From IMG/VR virus record IMGVR_UViG_3300031608_001091, positions 1 to 50,241 of that record: 50,241 nt of DNA; one strand, written 5' to 3'. Position numbers and translations under genes: made by a program. Source of the DNA: a virus. Under the pieces are notes generated by a model. It had not been told where the DNA came from. It worked only from the letters and a program-made list of their open reading frames with translations, and ran no database searches. Below, in pieces: positions 44,041-50,241 of this stretch (positions within the stretch are counted from its first letter, which is position 1; the number at the start of each line of letters is the position of its first letter).

Positions 44041-44397
44041 TTATTCTCTGTCTAAATCGATACTTAATTCTACTGGCTCATTTGTAGGCAGAATTGCAAG
44101 TCTCAACATAGCGTTTATTGTATGGTCCGAGTCTGTAACTTCTACACTAACAAAGGTACATCTTGGGTCATCGTTTATAATATTCGTTAAATCTTCTTTA
44201 ATTAACTCAGTAGTTTCAGCAGTTAGTGGCTCAAACATCATTTCGTGTATAATTGACCCATAAGTAGGCAACATCACACGTTCACCCCTACGAGTCATGA
44301 TATGATTCATAAGGTCTTCAATCACCAAGTCTTTATCATGTAACTCGTGATTTATTGCTTTTAAATTTTTGGTACTGAACCCTGCGAATGTTGGCAT
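44041..44397 (-). CDS. Baseplate wedge protein, gp25-like
   Basis: 118 residues, typical for gp25/lysozyme-like baseplate proteins. DLVIEDLMNHIMTRRGERVMLPTYGSIIHEMMFEP (23-57) is the signature segment; the remainder alternates helix (ELIKEDLTNIINDDPRC) and beta strands (VSVEVTDSDHTINAMLRLAIL). It joins the sheath-baseplate interface with gp6. A late-promoter-type octamer lies upstream at 44431-44438. The gene is the first of the gp25-gp6-giant gene unit. Confidence 0.85.
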   Translation of the reverse strand: MPTFAGFSTKNLKAINHELHDKDLVIEDLMNHIMTRRGERVMLPTYGSIIHEMMFEPLTAETTELIKEDLTNIINDDPRCTFVSVEVTDSDHTINAMLRLAILPTNEPVELSIDLDRE

Positions 44398-44415
44398 ATC
44401 TATTATTTTCTCTGT

Positions 44416-44450
44416 AGTTTATGTTACATGTATTTATCTCTACATAAACT
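44416..44450 (-). promoter_or_regulatory. Late promoter within an inverted repeat upstream of the gp25-like gene
   Basis: AGTTTATGT (44416-44424) and ACATAAACT (44442-44450) are perfect 9-base inverted repeats. Between them the minus-strand octamer GATAAATA (44438-44431) is a late-promoter match, and TACATGTA (44425-44432) is an 8-base palindrome. Such symmetry could bind a dimeric regulator or form an mRNA hairpin. Confidence 0.45.
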
Positions 44451-44463
44451 TCGCAGTTTTTGA

Positions 44464-44492
44464 TTGACAAATGGATGCAATTCTGTTATTAT
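44464..44492 (+). promoter_or_regulatory. Sigma70-type promoter for the ClpP-like gene
   Basis: TTGACA at 44464-44469 and TATTAT at 44487-44492 are 17 bases apart (one mismatch to consensus). Initiation near 44499 leaves about a 35-base leader with AAGGA before the ATG at 44535. It points away from the gp25 late promoter, so the two units diverge. Confidence 0.65.
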
Positions 44493-44534
44493 AGTACTAA
44501 ATAATAGTAATAATCACAACAAGGATAACAAATT

Positions 44535-45125
44535 ATGCCAAATTTAGTACCAATGGTCGTTGACCAGTCAGCAAATGGAGAACGCAGTTACGATATTTTC
44601 TCTCGTTTATTAAAAGAAAGAGTTATATTTCTGACTAGTGAAGTGAATGATTACCAAGCAGATTTGATTTGTGCCCAGTTATTGTTCTTAGAAGCAGAGA
44701 ATTCAGACAAAGATATACATTTTTATATCAATTCTCCTGGTGGTGCTGTTACATCTGGAATGGCAATATATGATACCATGCAGTTTATAAGTTCGCCTGT
44801 TGCTACTACAGTAATGGGACAAGCATGTAGCATGGGTTCATTACTTGCACAAGCGGGCGCTGAAGGTAAGAGGCATGTACTACCAAATGCTCGTACAATG
44901 ATACATCAACCTAGTGGTGGTGCTGGCGGACAGGCTACTGATATGAAGATTCAAGTTGATGAAATAATGAAACTGAAAGAAAGATTGACTCAAATCTATG
45001 TGAATCATAATTCTGCTGGAAAAACATTCGATGAGTTGACTGAGGCAATGGAGCGAGATAACTTCATGTCAGCAGAAGAAACTGTTGCGTATGGGTTAGC
45101 AGATAAAGTTATAGATAAGCGTTAG
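44535..45125 (+). CDS. clpP: ClpP-like ATP-dependent protease proteolytic subunit
   Basis: 196 residues, the full length of bacterial ClpP. The catalytic triad is Ser99 ([11 protein letters not shown]), His124 (TMIHQPSGG) and Asp175 ([11 protein letters not shown]). The oligomer-forming region [21 protein letters not shown] (64-84) and the C-terminal YGLADKVI are conserved. No propeptide is obvious. It works only with a hexameric unfoldase in cells, and none is in the window, so host ClpX or ClpA would be needed. It is inserted opposite to the surrounding baseplate genes and its stop overlaps the lysozyme-like gene's stop by four bases. Possible roles: host protein turnover in infection or structural protein processing. 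Confidence 0.9.
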   Translation: MPNLVPMVVDQSANGERSYDIFSRLLKERVIFLTSEVNDYQADLICAQLLFLEAENSDKDIHFYINSPGGAVTSGMAIYDTMQFISSPVATTVMGQACSMGSLLAQAGAEGKRHVLPNARTMIHQPSGGAGGQATDMKIQVDEIMKLKERLTQIYVNHNSAGKTFDELTEAMERDNFMSAEETVAYGLADKVIDKR

Positions 45126-45754
45126 AATCCAGGTACATAACTGAACATCTTGGCAGTTTTGATTTTTTGTTGGGCCAACATAGAATCAACTTTGCCATTT
45201 TTCTTTATATTACTTTGAATTTCGTCTGTTACTGAGTACCAGTCTTTTGCATTTATAAGTTTTGTGATTGGACTCTTTTCTATAGTACTAACACCTTCGG
45301 CAAAAAAGTGGTACAATAACGCATCATAATGTGGTTGTGAAATCTTCACTGTGATAAACTTCTCTAGTACGTTTCCAATGTTTCTTAATTGCTTCTCTAA
45401 GATAAATACTGCCGCACCTTTTGTTATTTTTTTCGATGATATATCTATTCGGGTAGATGCAACAGTAATATATCCATAGTCTATCTCAGTGTCTGAAATT
45501 TTATAGTTATAACCAACGACATTATCAACAATCGTAAGCATCGGCTTATTATCCAATATGATGGCGTCTTTGCTCACTGACGAAAATGTTAAATTTTTCA
45601 CATCATTCAGGTCAACTCTCGTGTGACAAAGAAGATAATTTGGATTACCATTTTCATGGTATCCTGTTCCTAAAAACGTGCCATGGTCTGTTATAACATT
45701 TAATGGCATTTGAATATAATTTAGTAATGAGCCTGGTCGTTTATCATATATCAT
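45122..45754 (-). CDS. GH24 lysozyme-like protein without clear catalytic residues
   Basis: 210 residues. Residues about 70-205 align by pattern to T4-type/lambdoid lysozymes: the turn [14 protein letters not shown] (92-105) corresponds to the IGYGH-turn, [14 protein letters not shown] (110-123) to the IT..xAxxLL helix, [13 protein letters not shown] (138-150) to SQxQFDALVSF, and [15 protein letters not shown] to the following helices. The catalytic Glu region (FEGLRLKAY) reads DNVVGYNY, so the Glu appears replaced. It directly follows the spike gene, which in T4 is one protein (gp5) with an internal lysozyme domain. It may act as a structural cap or inactive plug; activity looks unlikely. 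Confidence 0.6.
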   Translation of the reverse strand: MIYDKRPGSLLNYIQMPLNVITDHGTFLGTGYHENGNPNYLLCHTRVDLNDVKNLTFSSVSKDAIILDNKPMLTIVDNVVGYNYKISDTEIDYGYITVASTRIDISSKKITKGAAVFILEKQLRNIGNVLEKFITVKISQPHYDALLYHFFAEGVSTIEKSPITKLINAKDWYSVTDEIQSNIKKNGKVDSMLAQQKIKTAKMFSYVPGF

Positions 45755-45756
45755 AA

Positions 45757-46983
45757 TTATGTACCCTTTGCTTTTGACTGAGCAAAAACACTCGTTGTTA
45801 GTTTTGTAGAATGTGGTCTAATGAATGGCTCATGTGTTGGTAGTTCAGACACAATTGTTTTTTTAAGTGTTGTACATTCTAATTCTTCTATATCTGGCAT
45901 ATCACTAGTTAGAATAAGTTCTGATATTGGTGCTAATGGTCCATTTAAATGCAATAGACTACCAGTCGTTACTATACAATTTACCCCAACGTTAATATTC
46001 ATTCCAGACTCACTCTGCAAGAATTGGTTACCTTGACTTCTGAAATGTAATTCTTGGTCGGTATTAATTTTTGTGGTGCCGAAACTATGTATGTTTATAT
46101 TTTCGCCCGCTTCTAAATTAATATTTTTATCTGCACGTAAGTTAAAGTCTTTCTGAGTTCTCATATTTAGTGACCCCTCTGCGTAGACCATGACTTCGCC
46201 ACTTGCTCCAACCTCTATCCATCCAGTGCCACTACTATTAATAATATGAATAAAATCATTACCACCATCTAACATAATACTAGCACCCGAAGATGTTGTT
46301 ATTCTTATTTGCTCAGGATGAAGTTCGCCTGTATCATCAACACTGCCATCATCAATTGATATCGATGAGCCAGCCGATGTTTTCAGTCCAGTAACTTTGC
46401 TATGTTGTGGAGTTGCGTATGCCGCATCTCTTCGAGGGCTCGCAGATGTTGGACCTCGTAAATCGTCACTAAACGTTCCTTGGTCTCCTAGTACTTTATT
46501 ATTTGGTGAGTTTGGCAGTTCTTCTCCATTCTTTTCTGCATCTTCTGGACCTAAAACAACTTTCTGCACAGCAACACCTTCAAATGCACCTTCACCTATT
46601 CCACTGCCATCAATATGTGGGTTTCCTTTAACGCCACCAGCAACTATATCTACTGACTCTGATGATGTTGCAAACCAAAAGGCATCAACTGTTGAGGCGT
46701 GGTCTGCAAAGAATACAAGAATTACAATGCCAGTTTCATCTGGAACATTAAACATAGACCCCGTTTTTGCATGTTTGAAATATGTTGGTTTCTCCGGACT
46801 CTGATTTAATGCTGGAATATACGCGGCAATCCTTCCTTGTCCAGTTGGGTCAATATGTGGAATACCCTTTGAACTTTTAGTAATCGTTATCGCTTTGTAT
46901 ATATTATTTAACTTAGCAATAAGAGGACTGGCTTCATGGGCATATTGTGCATCAACCGTCTTTTTTATTTTATTGTCAGCCAT
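45757..46983 (-). CDS. Baseplate central spike, gp5-like (OB fold and beta-helix)
   Basis: 408 residues. The N-terminal OB-fold region (about 35-110) includes GQGRIAAYIPAL and IVILVFFADHAST. The linker ATPQHSKVTGLKTSAGSSISIDDG (190-213) is the conserved lead into the needle of T4-like spike proteins, and residues 225-345 show the strand-repeat pattern of a triple-stranded beta-helix (GSLNMRTQKDFNLRADKNINLEAGENINI). It lacks the internal lysozyme domain of T4 gp5. The ATG follows GGAG in the end of the hub gene, two bases from the neighbouring stop on the other side. Confidence 0.8.
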   Translation of the reverse strand: MADNKIKKTVDAQYAHEASPLIAKLNNIYKAITITKSSKGIPHIDPTGQGRIAAYIPALNQSPEKPTYFKHAKTGSMFNVPDETGIVILVFFADHASTVDAFWFATSSESVDIVAGGVKGNPHIDGSGIGEGAFEGVAVQKVVLGPEDAEKNGEELPNSPNNKVLGDQGTFSDDLRGPTSASPRRDAAYATPQHSKVTGLKTSAGSSISIDDGSVDDTGELHPEQIRITTSSGASIMLDGGNDFIHIINSSGTGWIEVGASGEVMVYAEGSLNMRTQKDFNLRADKNINLEAGENINIHSFGTTKINTDQELHFRSQGNQFLQSESGMNINVGVNCIVTTGSLLHLNGPLAPISELILTSDMPDIEELECTTLKKTIVSELPTHEPFIRPHSTKLTTSVFAQSKAKGT

Positions 46984-46985
46984 AA

Positions 46986-49900
46986 TTAAATTTCTCCGCT
47001 ACTTGATTTATCTATATAAAATACGTCATGATTAATTTTTATCATTCTTGTAATACCGGTGGTCTTCCAAATCGCACCCTGTTTTGACTGCGGACCAACT
47101 TCGATAGCAGGGAAAAACTTTGCAATTTTTTCTCTCAAATAGGTATAGTCATCACCACCTCCGGGATTTGAATCGTCATATGTGTTTGTGTATAAACCAA
47201 AGAAAGCACTAGGGTCTCCAATTTTTTGTGTAGTTCCATTAACATCTGTGTATGTTATCGGTCCAATCTTATTAAAATCTTTTACCAATATATTTGCGTT
47301 AGAATAATCATCTTTCACTTCTATCATTTGTCCATAATCTGTACTTACAATTAATCTATATATTTTTTGTGCTTCATCGTACTGTTGCGCCTCTGATGTC
47401 GTAACATTTAAAGTTGGTAAGTCACTTGCTCTACGAGAGGGAAGAATAACGTTAAGTGTATTAAGTGCCGCGGTTTTAACTATAACTGGTTGACTTGCTA
47501 CTGCAATCTGTGAAACTGGAATTTTGGCTTGAACAAGTTCTTGTTTCGAACCCGTAGTTATCGTCCTCACTGCGGATATCACTTCATCTGGCAAACCAAG
47601 AGATACCTCTGCTATTTGTAGTTCGACTTCTTGTAATTTTGCTTTATCAGATGTTATTACTGTAGAATCAGGATAATAACCGTCAAGTTTTGTTTTTAGT
47701 GTATCAGCATCTGTTACTAATATGTCTAACTTTTTTGAATTCTTCTTTACTATAACTGCCTTTTTTAACTGATTTCTACTAACTGAGTCACTACTGATAA
47801 CATTGATTGCGTTTGCGTAACCTTCAACAGTTGTAAATTCTGATGCTGAGAGATTTTCTACTTGGTGTGCCTTACTAATCTTTTCTGAAATTGCTTCTAA
47901 CATTTCGGTTCTTTCTGCTTCGGTTACGGTAACGCCCGCTTCTTTAAGTCTTTTGTCTAAATTCTTTGCACTATTATCAAACCATTCTTGTTGTTTGCTT
48001 TTTAATACTGCTCCAGTTCTATCCATAGGCCACGTTGTCGGGAACGAATCTACAGTGCCTTTAATAATGCCATCAATTCCTTGACTTAAGATTTCAATAT
48101 CAGCCGCTTCTGATACTGTTAACGTATCTGCTGGAATTTTTACAATTTCTAGTCTTCTTGTTTCAGGATTAAATACTCTTTCTTCGGTTACTATTTCGTC
48201 AACTTGTGCCTTAAACCAATGAGTATTCTTCCAATCATTATTTGAATTTGGATAGTTAATTTGGTCCTTATACATTTGTTCTTCCCAAGTATATTCCGGT
48301 ACATTTATTCTTTCTTCTACTATGACTTCATTAAGTAATGGCGTAGTTTCTGCTAGTATACTATTTTCAACTATTGCGCCTGCTAGTATAGCCCCCTTGC
48401 TGTAATATGTTCCAGCCTCAATCTGGTCTACGATAATATTTGCAGAATTACTTCCAGTCGCTTTTTTTACTATCTTATTGATATCAGCAGGATCATGTCC
48501 TGTAATGTTTAATTCTCCACCTACAGCAATTTGATATGCCGCCACTTCTTGTTCTGACAAAACAAAGTCAGTCTCAGTGGCAGGGTTAGCAATAACACCG
48601 TTGAAATAATCATTGACTGCTGTCACGGTAGATGCTTTGCCTTTGTCATCTGGACTGAGTCCAAGAGTTGCAAGTAGACTGTTTTCTGATTCTATTACTT
48701 GGGCGCAACTACTTGGCGATTTGCCAGTAGCACATGCATCTCGCAATTCTTTTGTGTTTTCAAGGTAAAAAAGAGCATTGTTTCTTCGAACCATGTTATC
48801 TAGTAGAGGCGCCTGATGTTTACCCAAATCGCCAGTTGGATTTAATGCACTCACGGCAAGAGTGTCTTTTGTATCTTGGTCTATATTTTCAGAGTGCGTG
48901 ATTGCTCCTTCCATTTTCTCATCAAGTGTGCTGTTAAGCGGCGATAAAAGAAAATCTACTACTTGCTCGCCTAACGCCATGAATGGTTGATTAGTGCCAT
49001 TAGGGCCATAAACACTTTCATCATCATCTCTAGTTCCGTCATCAGGACCAGATGATGTTGTATAAGTGCTGTCATTGCCACCCGTATCTTCGTTAGGATT
49101 TATTGTATGTTCTTGTGTTGTTTCCATCACCTCATCATCAGGAAAGAACTCTGCTGATGGGTTTTTTACCATAGATAATGTCTGTGTAAATAATCCATTT
49201 TGAAAATTACTTGTTATTGATTTTACTGCGTACAGACTCAGTATCATATTTGCTGTTATAATATTATCATTGATATCTGTCCCTGTTGCTTTTCCAGATT
49301 CTAATATTAGATGTGGAAATCCATTTATTTTAGTCATAGTGTTTAGTGCTATTCTATCACTTCCTTTGTTTCCGAATTTGGCTTTTTTAGCGGATGGCGG
49401 TTCGTGGCCTTCAATCCAATATGGGTCACCCTTAATAGTCATAGATGCAAGAATCATACTCAATTTTCCAGCCTTTGCTTCGTAGTATTTTTCTTTGGCG
49501 GTGGCGAGGTCTTTAACTGTTTGTGAACTCTGTGTGCTAATTCCACCTTTATCTACTTTTGTTACTAATCGTTGGAATGTAATAGGATTTTGTTGTTGTG
49601 CCCGTAGTATAGTTGCAAAGTCACTATTAGATAGCGAACTCATAAAGTCGCTTCCCAGTTCTTCTGCCAATATTATATTTTTATTTTTCTCAGGATTGTT
49701 TTTTCGTAAGTTTTCAAATACTGGAGTTGCAAAATCTTGATATTTGAACTCTGGACTATTAATGATTCCTGCGGCAATTATATCGCTGTAGAGCGTAGCG
49801 TTATCACTAACTAAATCATCTAGCGATGTTTGGGACTTATCGAGAGTTTTTTGTGCGGTTGCAATGCCTTTATCTAACTTCTGAACATTCTTCCAAGCAT

Positions 49901-50241
49901 TATATACATTATATCCATTTACTTTTCTGCCTATCTTTTTAGAGAATATGCCATGCTTTGGATCCGGTTCAGTAATTGCCAGGTCATCCATTATCTCTTG
50001 CCATGATGAGTTGTTGATTATCTCTTTTAGATTTTCTACATTCTTATATTCATCCATTTCACCTAATTCGGCTAATATCTTTTGCTTATACTCATCTACA
50101 ACTACTTTTCGTTCGGCTACTAAGTCTTTAACTACATCCTCTTGTTTAGTAACTACGGCAGATGCCACTTCGAAATCTGCTCTTGCTAAGTCAATTAGCG
50201 CCTGATGTTCTACTGTTACTTTCGCTCCCAATTCTGTTTTT
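46986..50241 (-). CDS. Baseplate hub-related structural protein (5' truncated by window)
   Basis: At least 1084 residues; the frame stays open through base 50241, and the first visible Met-like codon is a TTG at 50231, so the true start lies outside. The visible N-part is helical and coiled-coil-like (DFEVASAVVTKQEDVVKDLV). Around residues 300-365, FPHLILESGKATGTDINDNIITANMILSLYAVKSITSNF followed by GLFTQTLSMVKNP resembles the C-terminal domain of tail hub proteins (gp27 type). An acidic linker (375-420) and some 650 further residues without a recognised domain follow. The gene precedes the spike gene directly, as hub genes often do. Hub assignment rests on this motif and order. Confidence 0.65.
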   Translation of the reverse strand, partial: KTELGAKVTVEHQALIDLARADFEVASAVVTKQEDVVKDLVAERKVVVDEYKQKILAELGEMDEYKNVENLKEIINNSSWQEIMDDLAITEPDPKHGIFSKKIGRKVNGYNVYNAWKNVQKLDKGIATAQKTLDKSQTSLDDLVSDNATLYSDIIAAGIINSPEFKYQDFATPVFENLRKNNPEKNKNIILAEELGSDFMSSLSNSDFATILRAQQQNPITFQRLVTKVDKGGISTQSSQTVKDLATAKEKYYEAKAGKLSMILASMTIKGDPYWIEGHEPPSAKKAKFGNKGSDRIALNTMTKINGFPHLILESGKATGTDINDNIITANMILSLYAVKSITSNFQNGLFTQTLSMVKNPSAEFFPDDEVMETTQEHTINPNEDTGGNDSTYTTSSGPDDGTRDDDESVYGPNGTNQPFMALGEQVVDFLLSPLNSTLDEKMEGAITHSENIDQDTKDTLAVSALNPTGDLGKHQAPLLDNMVRRNNALFYLENTKELRDACATGKSPSSCAQVIESENSLLATLGLSPDDKGKASTVTAVNDYFNGVIANPATETDFVLSEQEVAAYQIAVGGELNITGHDPADINKIVKKATGSNSANIIVDQIEAGTYYSKGAILAGAIVENSILAETTPLLNEVIVEERINVPEYTWEEQMYKDQINYPNSNNDWKNTHWFKAQVDEIVTEERVFNPETRRLEIVKIPADTLTVSEAADIEILSQGIDGIIKGTVDSFPTTWPMDRTGAVLKSKQQEWFDNSAKNLDKRLKEAGVTVTEAERTEMLEAISEKISKAHQVENLSASEFTTVEGYANAINVISSDSVSRNQLKKAVIVKKNSKKLDILVTDADTLKTKLDGYYPDSTVITSDKAKLQEVELQIAEVSLGLPDEVISAVRTITTGSKQELVQAKIPVSQIAVASQPVIVKTAALNTLNVILPSRRASDLPTLNVTTSEAQQYDEAQKIYRLIVSTDYGQMIEVKDDYSNANILVKDFNKIGPITYTDVNGTTQKIGDPSAFFGLYTNTYDDSNPGGGDDYTYLREKIAKFFPAIEVGPQSKQGAIWKTTGITRMIKINHDVFYIDKSSSGEI

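Noticed and set aside
1-50241. tRNA genes, CRISPR arrays, insertion sequences, integrase or attachment sites
   Set aside because: No cloverleaf-like sequence, regularly spaced repeats, transposase or integrase motifs were found by reading; a tRNA scan would be needed to rule out tRNAs fully.

Overview
The window looks like part of the genome of a tailed, contractile-tail (T4-like) marine virus, not a bacterial chromosome. The reasons are a block of recognisable myovirus baseplate genes (hub/spike, gp25-like, gp6-like, giant tail proteins), octamers matching the T4-type late promoter (TATAAATA and the GATAAATA variant), AT-rich DNA, almost no intergenic space and many short gene overlaps. No integrase, tRNA gene, rRNA gene, CRISPR array or insertion sequence was seen. 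Host and exact phage group cannot be read from the sequence; a T4-like phage of an AT-rich marine bacterium (pelagiphage or cyanophage relatives) is an inference.

Layout. 1-765 (+): end of a small membrane protein, a 33-residue membrane peptide, a SpeD-like pyruvoyl decarboxylase and a possible 20-residue peptide. 775-2184 (-): a glycosyltransferase, diverging from 2238-3868 (+), a UDP-glucose/GDP-mannose dehydrogenase family protein and an APS-kinase-like protein. 3906-5294 (+): a surface lipoprotein with six calcium-binding FG-GAP/VCBS loops and its own consensus sigma70-type promoter. 5295-27941 (-): 24 head-to-tail genes with overlaps or gaps of a few bases. They comprise six radical SAM proteins, three SGNH-type hydrolases, sugar-nucleotide enzymes (dehydrogenase, epimerase, aminotransferase, cupin, C-methyltransferase), a TylF-type O-methyltransferase, a thioredoxin-fold protein, a sulfotransferase-like protein, four glycosyltransferase-like proteins and several unknowns. 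27997-50241 (-): tail and baseplate genes, interrupted at 44535-45125 by a ClpP-like protease gene on the opposite strand with its own sigma70-type promoter.

How it may work together. The 24-gene biosynthetic run lies directly downstream of the tail genes on the same strand, has no visible room for internal promoters and is probably read from late promoters such as those at 30619-30642. Late co-expression with tail fibres suggests the pathway makes and attaches an unusual, possibly methylated, aminated, acylated or sulfated sugar or peptide modification on the virion, or alters the host envelope late in infection. This is the strongest candidate for an undescribed system here. The two plus-strand genes with sigma70-type promoters (lipoprotein and ClpP-like) look like morons, expressed independently of the late programme.
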